64,000 bases of DNA from Haemophilus seminalis (GCF_006384255.1 NZ_VCED01000006.1:886-64885), one strand, 5' to 3'. Shown: positions 28,541 to 41,537, counted from the first letter of the stretch. Numbers and translations are program-made. The notes: generated by a model from the sequence alone, not told the origin.

Positions 28541-29027
28541 CAGAAAATAATCCTCTTAAAAAAATCTCTCTTTTAAATCCTATTCATTTGCTTGCCGTTG
28601 GTTTTGGCTCGGGCTTAATTCATCCAGCTCCAGGTACTTGGGGGAGCTTAGCTGGAACAATTTTAGGCGTGATTTTGCTTTCTTTGTTAGGTGTAAAAAC
28701 CTTTTTGATTTTTACCGCACTTTGTTTTCTACTAGGCTGCTATCTTTGTCAAAAAACCACAGCAGATATGGGCGTGCACGATCATGGTTCTATCGTCTGG
28801 GATGAATTTGTCGGCGTATTTATTGTATTAGCGGCGATACCGTCATTATCTTGTCAATGGATTTTGGCTGCTTTTGCATTATTCCGCTTTTTTGATATTT
28901 TAAAACCGTTCCCAATTCGTTATTTTGACGAAAAACTAGAAAGTGGTTTTGGCATTATGGTCGATGATGTTTTAGCAGCAATTTATGCCGTGATTGTCGT
29001 ATTTGCAATTCAGTATTGGACGTTGTG

Positions 29028-29028
<1 letters not shown>
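28537..29028 (+). CDS. pgpA: Phosphatidylglycerophosphatase A
   Basis: 163 residues. It dephosphorylates phosphatidylglycerol phosphate in phospholipid synthesis. Visible: GSGLIHPAPGTWGS, the metal-binding IVWDEFVG and the RFFDILKPFPI segment, with three to four hydrophobic helices. The start overlaps thiL by 4 nt (ATGA), and its stop overlaps the LysE-family start (TGATG), so the three are translationally coupled. Confidence 0.95.
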
Positions 29029-30729
<1,701 letters not shown>

Positions 30730-30777
30730 AATAACAATGCAGTGAAATTTGTTGGGCATTATATAAGGAAAATCCAT

Positions 30778-31455
30778 ATGTTAAAAATACTGTGTTTTAT
30801 AACCGCACTTTTTATTACGGCTTGTAGTTCAATTAGCAAAGAACCAGTGAAGACAGTGGATGTTTATATTAAACCTTATTATTCTGCTGAAAATGGAAAA
30901 GCAGAAAATGTATTTGTACATAAAGCAATTGATCCGATGCTACGTGAAAATACGATAAAAGGTTATGAAAGTGCGGTGAAATTTGTAGAAGAAAGTCCTG
31001 CTCGTATTTCACCAATGACGATGTTCACGTTAGCCGCTCGGGCTTACGATTTTGGCTTAAGAGATGAAGCGGTTACTTGGTTTTATCGTGGGCAAAACCG
31101 TTTGATTACCGCACTTTATGTGTTGGATTTACCAAAACAAACGGTGCAGGATAATACAGGGTTTAGCCATGTAGTGGGGCAGTTTGTTAATGCTTATGCG
31201 TTTTGTAATTTTGATAAACAAAATCGTGCTGCCGAAAATGCGGTGAAATGGACAATTACGCATCCTTATGAAGTTATTTTCTTACCAGCATTGCCTTCAA
31301 AATTTGCAGATCGTCAAAAAGCGTTAAAAGAAGCAGAAGAAAAATTAGTTCAACGTTTACAGGAACAAGCACGTTTTTTTGCTAATCCAAAAAATAAAGA
31401 AAAATGGCAAAAAGAGCGGTCAGAAAATTTTGTGAATGAACGATTTTGTTGGTAA
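30778..31455 (+). CDS. Hypothetical lipoprotein
   Basis: 225 residues from ATG at 30778, with AAGGAAAA upstream; an earlier in-frame ATG at 30718 lies in the divergent ferredoxin gene. A type II signal peptide has lipobox ITAC (cysteine residue 16). The mature protein is mostly helical, with a segment LAARAYDFGLRDEAVTWFYR that resembles a TPR/Sel1-like helix pair. No function is recognised. A strong terminator follows. Confidence 0.8.
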   Translation: MLKILCFITALFITACSSISKEPVKTVDVYIKPYYSAENGKAENVFVHKAIDPMLRENTIKGYESAVKFVEESPARISPMTMFTLAARAYDFGLRDEAVTWFYRGQNRLITALYVLDLPKQTVQDNTGFSHVVGQFVNAYAFCNFDKQNRAAENAVKWTITHPYEVIFLPALPSKFADRQKALKEAEEKLVQRLQEQARFFANPKNKEKWQKERSENFVNERFCW

Positions 31456-31460
31456 CAAGA

Positions 31461-31500
31461 AAAAATGGAATAGCAATAACGTTATTCCATTTTTATTTTT
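31461..31500 (+). terminator. Terminator of the lipoprotein gene
   Basis: AAAAATGGAATA (31461-31472) and TATTCCATTTTT (31483-31494) form a 12-bp stem followed by ATTTTT. Confidence 0.85.
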
Positions 31501-31509
31501 GATAAACCA

Positions 31510-32593
<1,084 letters not shown>

Positions 32594-32626
32594 TTTCTCG
32601 GATTTGAATTAAAAGGATAACAACAA

Positions 32627-35014
32627 ATGAAATTTAGTGAACAGTGGGTAAGAGAATGGGTGAACCCTGCGGTGTCCACCGAGCAATTATGCGAGCAAAT
32701 TACCATGCTTGGCTTAGAAGTGGATGGCGTGGAAACCGTTGCGGGTAAATTTAATGATGTCGTTGTTGGTGAAGTAGTGGAATGTGCACAACATCCAGAT
32801 GCGGATAAATTACGTGTAACTAAAGTGAACGTAGGCGGTGATCGTTTATTGGATATCGTGTGTGGCGCACCAAATTGTCGTCAAGGCTTAAAAGTCGCTT
32901 GTGCAACAGAAGGTGCGGTATTACCTGGCGATTTCAAAATTAAGAAAACGAAATTACGAGGCCAACCATCAGAAGGAATGCTTTGTTCATTTTCTGAATT
33001 AGGTATTGATGTTGAAGCGGACGGTATTATTGAATTGCCACTTGATGCACCAATCGGTACAGATTTACGTGAATATTTAGGTTTAAATGATAATGCCATC
33101 GAAATTAGCTTAACGCCAAACCGTGCGGATTGTTTGAGCATTGCGGGTATTGCGCGTGAAATTGGTGTAGTAAATAAACAGCCTGTAAATCAACCGCACT
33201 TTGAAGCGGTTCCCGCAACAATTTCTGATAAAGTTCAAATTGATTTACAAGCACTAGAAGCTTGCCCGCGTTATTTATTGCGTGTGGTGAAAAACGTTAA
33301 TGTGAAGGCTGAATCGCCAATGTGGATGCAAGAAAAATTGCGTCGTTGTGGTATTCGTTCTATTGATCCTATTGTTGATATTACTAACTACATTTTGCTT
33401 GAGCTTGGTCAACCAATGCATGCGTTTGATGCGGCTAAAGTTGCGCAACCTGTTCAAGTTCGATTCGCAAAAGAAGGTGAAGAATTAGTATTATTAGATG
33501 GCTCAACAGCAAAACTTCAATCAAATACTTTATTAATTGCCGACCAAAATGGTCCTTTAGCAATGGCAGGAATCTTTGGTGGTGCAGCCAGTGGCGTGAA
33601 TAGCGAAACGAAAGATGTGATTTTAGAATCCGCATTTTTCGCTCCATTAGCTATTGCTGGCCGTGCAAGACAATATGGTTTACATACGGATGCATCACAC
33701 CGTTTTGAACGTGGTGTGGATTTTGAATTAGCCCGTAAAGCTATGGAACGCGCAACCGCATTATTGCTTGAAATCTGTGGTGGTGAAGCGGGTGAGATTT
33801 GTGAAGCAAGCAGTGAAGCTCATCTTCCTAAAGTCAATACCGTTCAACTTCGCCGTAGTAAATTAGATGCACTTTTAGGTCATCATATTGAAACAGAAAG
33901 CGTAACGGAAATTTTCCATCGTCTTGGTTTCGATGTTACTTATGCAAATGATATTTGGACGGTAACTTCTGCAAGCTGGCGTTTTGATATTGAAATCGAA
34001 GAAGATTTAATTGAGGAAGTGGCGCGTATTTATGGTTATAACAGCATTCCAAACAATGCGCCATTAGCGCATCTCCGCATGCGTGAGCATAAAGAATCTG
34101 ATTTAGATTTAGCTCGAATTAAGACCGCACTTGTGGATGCAGATTATCAAGAAGCCATTACTTATAGCTTTGTGGATCCAAAAATTCAAAGTTTATTACA
34201 TCCACATCAAGAAGCACTTGTATTGCCAAATCCTATTTCTGTGGAAATGTCAGCAATGCGAGTGTCTTTGATTAGTGGTTTATTAGGTGCAGTGCTTTAT
34301 AACCAAAATCGCCAACAGTCTCGTGTTCGTTTATTTGAAACTGGATTGCGCTTTGTGCCTGATGCCAATGCTGAATTTGGCGTGCGTCAAGAATTTGTTT
34401 TAAGTGCGGTAATTACTGGAACGGCAAAATCTGAACATTGGGCAGGTAAAGCAGAGTCTGTAGATTTCTTCGATCTTAAAGGCGATTTAGAATCTGTACT
34501 TTCTTTAACAGAAGGTGGTAATAGAGTTCGTTTTGTTGCAAAACAATTTGATGCATTACACCCTGGCCAATCTGCTGCTATTGAATTAGATGGTCAAGAA
34601 ATTGGTTTTATTGGTGCAATTCATCCATCTATTAGCCAAAAACTTGGCTTAAATGGCAAAACTTTTGTATTTGAAATTCTTTGGAATGCAATTGCGGCAC
34701 GTAATGTGGTGCAAGCAAAAGAAATTTCTAAATTCCCAGCAAACCGTCGTGATTTAGCTTTAGTCGTCGCGGATAGCGTACCAGCAGGGGAATTGGTCGC
34801 TGCATGTAAACAAGCAGGCGGCGAAAAATTGGTGCAAGTGAACTTGTTCGATGTATATCAAGGTGTGGGCGTCGCTGAAGGCTATAAGAGTTTAGCTATT
34901 AGCTTGACTGTCCAAGATAATGAAAAAACACTTGAAGATGAAGAAATTAATGCAGTGATTTCAGCAGTATTAGCGGAGGTAAAACAACGCTTTAATGCTG
35001 AATTAAGGGATTAA
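32627..35014 (+). CDS. pheT: Phenylalanyl-tRNA synthetase beta subunit
   Basis: 795 residues, standard length. An N-terminal tRNA-binding OB domain ([17 protein letters not shown], about 45) is followed by the B3/B4 editing domain, B5 domains, an inactive class II-like core and the C-terminal anticodon-binding domain ([15 protein letters not shown]). It recognises tRNA-Phe and edits Tyr-tRNA-Phe. It is co-transcribed with pheS and ihfA, as in E. coli. Confidence 0.98.
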   Translation: MKFSEQWVREWVNPAVSTEQLCEQITMLGLEVDGVETVAGKFNDVVVGEVVECAQHPDADKLRVTKVNVGGDRLLDIVCGAPNCRQGLKVACATEGAVLPGDFKIKKTKLRGQPSEGMLCSFSELGIDVEADGIIELPLDAPIGTDLREYLGLNDNAIEISLTPNRADCLSIAGIAREIGVVNKQPVNQPHFEAVPATISDKVQIDLQALEACPRYLLRVVKNVNVKAESPMWMQEKLRRCGIRSIDPIVDITNYILLELGQPMHAFDAAKVAQPVQVRFAKEGEELVLLDGSTAKLQSNTLLIADQNGPLAMAGIFGGAASGVNSETKDVILESAFFAPLAIAGRARQYGLHTDASHRFERGVDFELARKAMERATALLLEICGGEAGEICEASSEAHLPKVNTVQLRRSKLDALLGHHIETESVTEIFHRLGFDVTYANDIWTVTSASWRFDIEIEEDLIEEVARIYGYNSIPNNAPLAHLRMREHKESDLDLARIKTALVDADYQEAITYSFVDPKIQSLLHPHQEALVLPNPISVEMSAMRVSLISGLLGAVLYNQNRQQSRVRLFETGLRFVPDANAEFGVRQEFVLSAVITGTAKSEHWAGKAESVDFFDLKGDLESVLSLTEGGNRVRFVAKQFDALHPGQSAAIELDGQEIGFIGAIHPSISQKLGLNGKTFVFEILWNAIAARNVVQAKEISKFPANRRDLALVVADSVPAGELVAACKQAGGEKLVQVNLFDVYQGVGVAEGYKSLAISLTVQDNEKTLEDEEINAVISAVLAEVKQRFNAELRD

Positions 35015-35015
35015 T

Positions 35016-35306
35016 ATGGCTACGATAACTAAAATTGATATTACTGAGAATTTAATTGAGAAATATCAGTTACCTAAAAATGAAGCAAAAAAAGTTGTAG
35101 AAAACTTTTTTGAGGAAGTCCGGATATCACTTGAATCTGGTCATGATGTAAAATTATCAGGGTTTGGTAACTTTGAATTACGTAATAAAGCTTCACGTCC
35201 AGGACGTAATCCTAAAACTGGAGATGTAGTGGCAGTTTCTGCTCGCCGAGTGGTAACATTTAAACCGGGGCAAAAGTTACGTGCTCGTGTAGAAAAAACT
35301 AAATAG
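35016..35306 (+). CDS. ihfA: Integration host factor alpha subunit
   Basis: 96 residues. HU-family DNA-bending protein; the beta arm carries [10 protein letters not shown] with the intercalating proline, and [13 protein letters not shown] is the conserved body. The start follows the pheT stop by 1 nt. It partners IhfB (not here) in nucleoid structure, recombination and transcription. It is followed by an uptake-sequence terminator. Confidence 0.97.
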   Translation: MATITKIDITENLIEKYQLPKNEAKKVVENFFEEVRISLESGHDVKLSGFGNFELRNKASRPGRNPKTGDVVAVSARRVVTFKPGQKLRARVEKTK

Positions 35307-35315
35307 TAAGCAACA

Positions 35316-35345
35316 AAAAGTGCGGTGAATTTCTACCGCACTTTT
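35316..35345 (+). terminator. Uptake-sequence terminator after ihfA
   Basis: AAAAGTGCGGT (35316-35326) and ACCGCACTTTT (35335-35345) are inverted copies of the Haemophilus uptake word, forming an 11-bp stem that ends in Ts. Confidence 0.85.
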
Positions 35346-35358
35346 CATATGAAAAGGT

Positions 35359-35844
35359 ATGAAAGTATATAAATCATTTTTAATCGCTACTGCCTCGCTG
35401 TTTTTATTCGCTTGTTCCAGTTTTCAAAACGATGATTATGCGATGAACTATAAAGGTCAAATCGGCGATCCTATTATGGCCATAGCCATGTTGAGCGAAC
35501 AACAACATGAATGGGCGGGTACACCTTATGTGCTTGGCGGTGTTTCACGTCGTGGCGTAGATTGTTCTGGTTTTGTGCAGAAAACTTTCTTCGATCGTTT
35601 TAATCTTCATTTGCCAAGAAGTACAACTGAACAAGCCAATTATGGTAAACATGTACGCAAAGAAGATATTCAAACGGGTGATTTAATTTTCTTTAAAACT
35701 GGACGAGGCCCTAATGGTTATCATGTGGGGATTTATGTAAAAGAAGACAAATTCCTTCATGCTTCAACTAGAGGGGGGGTTGTCTATTCTTCAATGAAGA
35801 ACCCTTATTGGTCTAAGGCATTTTGGCAGGTTAGACGGATTTAG
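35359..35844 (+). CDS. nlpC: NlpC/P60-family lipoprotein
   Basis: 161 residues. Lipobox LFACS (cysteine about residue 19). The NlpC/P60 cysteine peptidase domain covers about 45-160, with catalytic cysteine in VDCSGFVQ, histidine in YHVGIY and a second polar position in FLHAST. Probable role: cleavage of peptidoglycan stem peptides at the cell envelope. It stands alone between two uptake-sequence hairpins. Confidence 0.93.
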   Translation: MKVYKSFLIATASLFLFACSSFQNDDYAMNYKGQIGDPIMAIAMLSEQQHEWAGTPYVLGGVSRRGVDCSGFVQKTFFDRFNLHLPRSTTEQANYGKHVRKEDIQTGDLIFFKTGRGPNGYHVGIYVKEDKFLHASTRGGVVYSSMKNPYWSKAFWQVRRI

Positions 35845-35857
35845 ATGATTTAAGTAT

Positions 35858-35879
35858 AAGTGCGGTTTTAACCGCACTT
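35858..35879. terminator. Uptake-sequence terminator between nlpC and potD
   Basis: AAGTGCGGTT (35858-35867) and AACCGCACTT (35870-35879) form a 10-bp stem with a 2-nt loop between converging genes. T-rich sequence follows on the nlpC side. Confidence 0.75.
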
Positions 35880-35892
35880 GTATTTATTAGAA

Positions 35893-36975
35893 TTATTTAG
35901 CTGCTTTTAATTCTTGATAATATTGTTCATAGAATTGAATTGCATCGCCAACGTCATCTTGCCAGTAGCTATTTTTTAATACATCAGCCGGTGGATAAAT
36001 CGCTGGATCTTCAGTGATTTCTTTTGGTAATGCTTTTTTCGCTTCTAAGTTAGCTGTTGGATAGCCAATTGCTAAGGTTAATTTTTCTGCCGCTTTAGCG
36101 CCTAACATATAGTTAATAAGTTTATGTGCACCATCTGGGTTTTTAGCAGTTTTAGGAATTGCTAGAGTATCAACCCAAAGTACAGGGCCTTCTTTCGGGA
36201 ATACCATGTCTAAAGGTGCTTTTTCTTTTTTAGCAATACGTACAGAACCATTCCATAATTGACCCACTTCAACTTCACCTGAGATGAAAGAATTAGCTGG
36301 ATTATCGGAATTGAAAGAAAGTACGTTTGGACGTAGTTTTAATAATTCTTCATAGGCTTGTTTGATAATTGCTGGATCTTGAGTATTTGGATCTTGACCA
36401 ATTTTCAATAAAGCGATGTTGAATACTTCGCGCGCATCGTCTAATAACTGAACTTTGTTTGCAAATTCTGGTTTCCACAAGTCAGCCCAAGAAGTGAATT
36501 GAGCGCCTTTATAAGTGTTGGTATTGAATGCAATACCTGGTGCACCTAATAACTGTGGAAGAGAGTATTTGTTACCTTTATCATAAGGTTTATTGAGCCA
36601 ATCAGGGTCTAATTCTTTAATAACAGGCAATTTGCTGTGATCGAGCTCCATTAACATGCCTTCTCTAGCCATCTTAGAAACAAAGTAGTTAGATGGTGCA
36701 ATCACATCATAGCCACCAGCAGCACCTTGAGTTTTGAGTTTTGCATACATCGTTTCGTTTGATTCTAGGCTTGAAACGATAACTTTGATGCCAGTTTCTT
36801 TAGTAAACTCATCTAAAAGACCATCTGGTACATATTCAGTCCATGTGTAGAGGTACACGGTGTCATTGGCAGTAGCCGGAGATTTTGCAGCTTCAGCTTT
36901 GCTATCTTTATCATTACAAGCAGTTAAAGTCGCAGCTACTAAGCCTGCAGTAATTAAACCTGCGAATTTTTTCAT
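35893..36975 (-). CDS. potD: Spermidine/putrescine-binding lipoprotein
   Basis: 360 residues from ATG at 36975 (MKKFAG) with a lipoprotein signal LTACNDK (cysteine about residue 19); upstream in-frame sequence is leader. Family signature: YLYTWTEYVPDGLL near the N-terminus of the mature part, and WVDTLAIPKTAKNPDGAH in the second lobe. It captures polyamines for PotABC. It is separated from potC by a 127-bp gap with a hairpin terminator, so it may have its own promoter or be the attenuated end of the operon. Confidence 0.95.
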   Translation of the reverse strand: MKKFAGLITAGLVAATLTACNDKDSKAEAAKSPATANDTVYLYTWTEYVPDGLLDEFTKETGIKVIVSSLESNETMYAKLKTQGAAGGYDVIAPSNYFVSKMAREGMLMELDHSKLPVIKELDPDWLNKPYDKGNKYSLPQLLGAPGIAFNTNTYKGAQFTSWADLWKPEFANKVQLLDDAREVFNIALLKIGQDPNTQDPAIIKQAYEELLKLRPNVLSFNSDNPANSFISGEVEVGQLWNGSVRIAKKEKAPLDMVFPKEGPVLWVDTLAIPKTAKNPDGAHKLINYMLGAKAAEKLTLAIGYPTANLEAKKALPKEITEDPAIYPPADVLKNSYWQDDVGDAIQFYEQYYQELKAAK

Positions 36976-37036
36976 TTTTGTTTGTTCTCCGTAAAGAGTC
37001 GTAAAAAACCACCTGCCGAATGACAGGCATAAAAAA

Positions 37037-37061
37037 ACGCCTTGATTGTGCGTCAAGGCGT
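37037..37061 (-). terminator. Hairpin between potC and potD
   Basis: ACGCCTTGA (37037-37045) and TCAAGGCGT (37053-37061) pair; on the minus strand a T7 run follows. A second weaker hairpin (CCTG/CAGG) with a T6 run lies just downstream in the potD leader. Confidence 0.8.
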
Positions 37062-37102
37062 ATTTTATTTTAAATTCAAAGGTTTGTGAAACCTTTTGTT
37101 TA

Positions 37103-37873
37103 TTAATGGTTATTTTTTCGTGTAATTAGCTGGCTTAAAACGACAAGAGCCAGTGAAAGCACGATCATAATCGTTGCTAAAGCATTAACTTCAGGTGTTA
37201 CACCGGTTTTCACTAGAGAGAATATTCTCAATGGTAAAATTTCATAACTTACGCCACTGACGAATGATGAAACTACGACATCATCTAACGAAATAGTGAA
37301 ACTTAATAACCAACCTGATACAACAGCAGGTAATGCTAAAGGAAGGATAATTTTACGTAAAATAGTCACTTCGCTTGCACCTAAGTCTTTCGCTGCTTCT
37401 AACATTCTAGAATCAAAGCCATTTAAGCGAGAGAAGATAGTTACGGTCACATACGGTAAACAGAAGGTCACATGGGCCAGTAATAAAGACCAGAAACCTA
37501 ATGAAATACCCACAACCATAAATAATGCAAGCAAAGATACTGCCATTACAATATCTGGTGACATCATGACGATAAATAACATGCCGCTTACCGCTTGTTT
37601 ACCGCGGAATCGATAGCGGTAAAGTGCGATTGCAGTTAATCCACCTACAATAGTAGCCAGTGTTGCCGCAAAAAATGCAATAGTTACCGAATGAATTGCA
37701 GCTTGTATTAAAGTGTCATTATTAAATAAACGCTCGTACCAGTTCCAGCTAAAACCTTTCCAACTTAAACCATAACGATCTTCGTTAAAGGAATTGGTGA
37801 CCAAAATAATAATTGGGATATACAAATAAGCGTATACCACAAACATAAATGCATTACGTAGTAAACGACTCAT
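37103..37873 (-). CDS. potC: Spermidine/putrescine ABC transporter permease PotC
   Basis: 256 residues, six membrane helices, with the cytoplasmic EAA loop EAAKDLGASEVTILRKI that contacts the ATPase. Its start overlaps the potB stop by one base. It forms the membrane channel with PotB. Confidence 0.96.
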   Translation of the reverse strand: MSRLLRNAFMFVVYAYLYIPIIILVTNSFNEDRYGLSWKGFSWNWYERLFNNDTLIQAAIHSVTIAFFAATLATIVGGLTAIALYRYRFRGKQAVSGMLFIVMMSPDIVMAVSLLALFMVVGISLGFWSLLLAHVTFCLPYVTVTIFSRLNGFDSRMLEAAKDLGASEVTILRKIILPLALPAVVSGWLLSFTISLDDVVVSSFVSGVSYEILPLRIFSLVKTGVTPEVNALATIMIVLSLALVVLSQLITRKNNH

Positions 37874-38733
37874 TATTCTAACTCCACTTTCTTATTCAAT
37901 AGTTTGTTCGCTCGGTAGTACACGAAAATCAACAATGCCATTAGAACAGTTAAACCAATACTGATTGCAGAACCAAATGGCCAGTTACGGGAAATTAAGA
38001 ATTCGCTCTTAATTACGTTACCAACAAGCAATACTTTTGCTCCGCCAAGTAAGTCTGCTACGTAGAACATACCCATTGCTGGTAATAATACTAATAAACA
38101 CCCCGCGATAATGCCTGGCATGGTTAATGGTAAAATGACACGGAAGAAACGTTGGAATGCATTTGCGCCTAAATCTCTTGCAGCCTCTAATAAGCGACCG
38201 TCTAATTTTTCAATCGCAGAGTAGAGTGGCAAAATCATAAATGGCAATAGTAAATAAACTAAGCCAATGATTACCGCAATTTCTGTATTCAAAATGCGAA
38301 TGGGTTCACTCAAAATTCCCATGTCCATCAACATGGTATTAAGCACACCTTTCACACCAAGAAACACTTTCATTCCATAAATACGGATCAACGAGTTTGT
38401 CCAGAATGGTAAAACCACAAGGAATAATAAGAGCGGTCGATATTTAGGATTAATTTTGCTCATCATGAAAGCAAATGGATAGCCAACTAATAAGCAAATA
38501 ATGGTAGCTATGCCCGACATATACAATGAATTCCACACAACTTGTGCATAAAGCGGATTAAACAAGTTTGTGTAGTTTTCAATGGTGATTGGGAAAGCGT
38601 AAAAGTCGCTACCGTCTCTAGTCAGAAAACTTACGGCGAATACCAATAAGTTTGGAATCAACACAAAGAAGATGAGCCAACTGAAGATAATCGCAACAGT
38701 AATTTTCTGGAATTTATTATTGATTATCTTCAT
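37873..38733 (-). CDS. potB: Spermidine/putrescine ABC transporter permease PotB
   Basis: 286 residues from ATG at 38733 ([10 protein letters not shown]), which matches the H. influenzae length; the frame is open further upstream within potA. Six helices and the EAA loop [17 protein letters not shown]. It overlaps potA by 17 nt and abuts potC, indicating tight coupling. Confidence 0.96.
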   Translation of the reverse strand: MKIINNKFQKITVAIIFSWLIFFVLIPNLLVFAVSFLTRDGSDFYAFPITIENYTNLFNPLYAQVVWNSLYMSGIATIICLLVGYPFAFMMSKINPKYRPLLLFLVVLPFWTNSLIRIYGMKVFLGVKGVLNTMLMDMGILSEPIRILNTEIAVIIGLVYLLLPFMILPLYSAIEKLDGRLLEAARDLGANAFQRFFRVILPLTMPGIIAGCLLVLLPAMGMFYVADLLGGAKVLLVGNVIKSEFLISRNWPFGSAISIGLTVLMALLIFVYYRANKLLNKKVELE

Positions 38734-39835
38734 CGTTGAGAACAACCTCCCAGCCTTCATGCCATGTGATACCTACGCGTTGACCTACGCTATGATCCAT
38801 ATGTGGATCGTCTTCGTTAAAGAATTCACTTACAAGTACACGCATGCCATTATGATCAAATTCTACCGTTGATTCTAATGTCATTCCTTTATAAGTGCGG
38901 TCAACAATGTGGCCGATAATCGCTTTAGAATGTTCATTTTCATCTAATTCTTCAATCACAATATCTTCAGGGCGAAGGAGTACTTGAAGTTTTTGATCTT
39001 TCTCAACAGGCATGTCTGTGTAAATATCACAAACGCGACCTTCCACATTCGCGAGTACAACTTGTTCTGATTTACGTTCAATCACAGTGGCTTCAAATAC
39101 GTTAATTTCACCAATGAAACGAGCAACGAATAAATTCGCAGGATCTTCATAGATTTCACGTGGAGAACCATCTTGTGCGATTTTACCTTTACGCAACAAC
39201 ACAATACGATCAGACATTGTAATCGCTTCTTCTTGATCGTGGGTAACGAAAATAAAGGTAATGCCAAGCTGACGTTGTAACATTTTGAGTTCATTTTGCA
39301 TTTGTTTACGCAATTTATAATCCAATGCAGATAAAGACTCATCAAGTAACAACACTTTTGGTTTATTTACTACGGCGCGAGCGATGGCAATACGTTGTTG
39401 TTGTCCGCCAGAAAGTTGGGTTGGTTTACGATCTGCCATTTCTTCTAGCTGTACCATACGCAAGGCTTCTAAAACACGCGGTTTAATTTCGTCGTTTGGT
39501 ACTTTTTGCATACGCAAACCAAAAGCCACGTTCTCAAAAATTGTCATATGTGGAAATAGCGCATAGCTTTGGAATACCGTATTAATATGACGTTTTTCAG
39601 CAGGCACATTGGTGATATCTTCACCATCTAAAATAATGCTACCTGAATCCAATTCTTCTAAGCCTGCAAGTAAGCGCAAAACTGTGGTCTTACCACAGCC
39701 TGAAGGGCCGAGAATAGTGACAAATTCACCATTATTAATTGTAAGATTGAAATCGTTAATAATGGTGTTAGAACCATAGGATTTTTTGATTGAACGAAGC
39801 TCAATAATAGGCTTGTTTTGAAGCTGATTTTCCAC
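38717..39835 (-). CDS. potA: Spermidine/putrescine ABC transporter ATPase PotA
   Basis: 372 residues from a GTG at 39835 (encoding the start of MENQLQNKP), chosen because it gives the known H. influenzae length; the open frame begins 21 codons earlier. Walker [11 protein letters not shown], signature LSGGQQQR, Walker [14 protein letters not shown]-loop FVTHDQEEA, then a C-terminal TOBE-type regulatory domain. First gene of potABCD. A small hairpin, CCTGCA/TGCAGG at 39892-39907, lies in its leader. Confidence 0.95.
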   Translation of the reverse strand: MENQLQNKPIIELRSIKKSYGSNTIINDFNLTINNGEFVTILGPSGCGKTTVLRLLAGLEELDSGSIILDGEDITNVPAEKRHINTVFQSYALFPHMTIFENVAFGLRMQKVPNDEIKPRVLEALRMVQLEEMADRKPTQLSGGQQQRIAIARAVVNKPKVLLLDESLSALDYKLRKQMQNELKMLQRQLGITFIFVTHDQEEAITMSDRIVLLRKGKIAQDGSPREIYEDPANLFVARFIGEINVFEATVIERKSEQVVLANVEGRVCDIYTDMPVEKDQKLQVLLRPEDIVIEELDENEHSKAIIGHIVDRTYKGMTLESTVEFDHNGMRVLVSEFFNEDDPHMDHSVGQRVGITWHEGWEVVLNDEDNQ

Positions 39836-40060
39836 TAGCTTTGGTTTTCTCCCTAATTTCACCAATGATTTGGTACTGAGTAGAAATAAAACCTGCAAGA
39901 CTGCAGGGGCGACATATAAAAATAGACGCCTATGATATAGTGAATTGTTAATAATTAAAAGGACTTAATGCCTTAGAAAGTAAAAAAACTGCCGTTCATA
40001 AAAATAACAAGAAATTTAACCGCACTTTCGATGAATTTTACTTCGTTAATTTTATAAATA

Positions 40061-40074
40061 TTGTTATATATCAA
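40061..40074 (+). promoter_or_regulatory. FNR site of pepT
   Basis: TTGTTATATATCAA matches TTGAT-N4-ATCAA at 9 of 10 positions. Its centre is about 40.5 bp upstream of the start predicted from TAAACT (40096-40101), the class II activator position. Salmonella pepT is known to be anaerobically induced through FNR. Confidence 0.65.
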
Positions 40075-40095
40075 GATGTTTTCTATTTTTCTCGT

Positions 40096-40101
40096 TAAAC
40101 T
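40096..40101 (+). promoter_or_regulatory. Candidate -10 box of pepT
   Basis: TAAACT lies 30 bp before the pepT ATG at the spacing expected from the FNR site. No good -35 is needed in a class II FNR promoter. Confidence 0.5.
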
Positions 40102-40131
40102 AAAAAAGATATTTTTAAAAGGAGCGAGAAT

Positions 40132-41370
40132 ATGATTTCTCAAACAGATAAAACAGAACTTTCAGAACGATTTTTACATTATGTGTCTTTTGACACCCAA
40201 TCAAAACCTAATGCTAAGCATTCCCCCAGCTCAGTCGGGCAAATGAAGTTAGCCATGCAGTTGCAAAAAGAGCTCATTCAACTTGGTTTAGAGAATGTTG
40301 AAGTCAGTAAATATGCAGTTGTGACAGCATTTTTACCCGCTAATGATCCTAACTTAACGAAAACCATTGGTTTAATTGCGCATCTTGATACATCTCCACA
40401 ATGTAGTGGTAAAAATGTGCGCCCTGAAGTGATAGAGCAATATCGTGGCGGAGATATTGCATTAGGTATTGGCGAGGAGTTTATTAGTCCTGTTTATTAT
40501 CCTTTTATGCAAAAATTGGTAGGACAGACTCTGATTGTTGCCGATGGAACCACTTTGCTTGGGGCTGATAATAAAGCTGGAATTGCAGAAATTATGACCG
40601 CACTTTCCATTCTTCAGAAAGAGAATATTCCTCATTGCAATATTCGCGTGGCTTTTACGCCTGATGAAGAAATTGGTTTGGGTATCCATTATTTCCCAAT
40701 GGAAAAATTTTCCTGTGATTGGGCATATACTATTGATGGGGGAGAAGTCGGGGAATTAGAATACGAAAACTTTAATGCTGCAACGGCAAAAGTGCGGTTT
40801 TTCGGGCGGAGTATTCATCCTGGTTATGCAAAGGGAAAAATGGTGAATGCACTGACTTTAGCTTGTGAATTTCAGCAAGTTTTTCCTGTTGATGAAGTCC
40901 CAGAAAAAACGGATGGGAAAGCTGGCTTTTATCATTTAGAAGATTTTTCTGGCGATATTGAGCAAGTAGAGCTCACTTATTTGATTCGTGATTTTGATGA
41001 GCAGAATTTCGCACAAAGAAAAGCCTTTATTAAAAGTCAGGTGGAAAAATTTAATGCTAAGAAAGGTTTGAAAAAGCCTATTGAGTTAGAAATTCAAGAT
41101 AGCTACCAAAATATGTATGATGTGGTAAAAAATGTTCCTCAATCAATTGAACTTGCTGATTGCGCAATGAAAGCGGTAGGGGTTAAAGCAAATCATAAGC
41201 CGATTCGAGGTGGTACAGATGGGGCATTTTTAGCCTCTAAAGGTTTAGCATGCCCGAATATTTTTACTGGTGGCTATAATTTCCATAGTAAACACGAGTT
41301 GGTTTCTTTACAAGGCATGGAAAAGACGGTTCAAGTAATTATCGAAATGCTGAAATGTAAAGATCTGTAA
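40132..41370 (+). CDS. pepT: Peptidase T (tripeptide aminopeptidase)
   Basis: 412 residues, M20B zinc peptidase that removes N-terminal residues from tripeptides. Metal ligands and catalytic residues lie in IAHLDTSPQ (about 82), LGADNKAG (about 143), TPDEEIG (about 178) and the C-terminal NFHSKHE. AAAAGGAGCGAG precedes the ATG. It is monocistronic, with an FNR-type promoter and a strong terminator. Confidence 0.97.
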   Translation: MISQTDKTELSERFLHYVSFDTQSKPNAKHSPSSVGQMKLAMQLQKELIQLGLENVEVSKYAVVTAFLPANDPNLTKTIGLIAHLDTSPQCSGKNVRPEVIEQYRGGDIALGIGEEFISPVYYPFMQKLVGQTLIVADGTTLLGADNKAGIAEIMTALSILQKENIPHCNIRVAFTPDEEIGLGIHYFPMEKFSCDWAYTIDGGEVGELEYENFNAATAKVRFFGRSIHPGYAKGKMVNALTLACEFQQVFPVDEVPEKTDGKAGFYHLEDFSGDIEQVELTYLIRDFDEQNFAQRKAFIKSQVEKFNAKKGLKKPIELEIQDSYQNMYDVVKNVPQSIELADCAMKAVGVKANHKPIRGGTDGAFLASKGLACPNIFTGGYNFHSKHELVSLQGMEKTVQVIIEMLKCKDL

Positions 41371-41408
41371 GGAAGCGTAAAGATTTGTAAAGAAATGTAA
41401 AGATTTTT
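41357..41408. repeat. Three 20-bp iterations of GTAAAGAT spanning the pepT stop
   Basis: GTAAAGAT occurs at 41357, 41377 and 41397, an exact 20-bp period, with TGTAA also repeated between them. The first copy covers the last pepT codons. The same word occurs twice at 3645 and 3656 (11-bp period) near the adhesin. No function is known to me. Confidence 0.6.
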
Positions 41409-41509
41409 CTTGCTATTCTTTAGATTAGTCAATATAATGACCCTGTTTTATCGAGATTCCTTTGATAAAGCTAAACTTTAGAGATTTTATTCATAAATTC
41501 CTTTTTGAT

Positions 41510-41537
41510 GCCCCTAATGATTTAGGGGCTTTTTTTA
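41510..41537 (+). terminator. Terminator of pepT
   Basis: GCCCCTAA (41510-41517) and TTAGGGGC (41522-41529) pair around a 4-nt loop and run into seven Ts. It lies 140 bp after the pepT stop. Confidence 0.88.
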
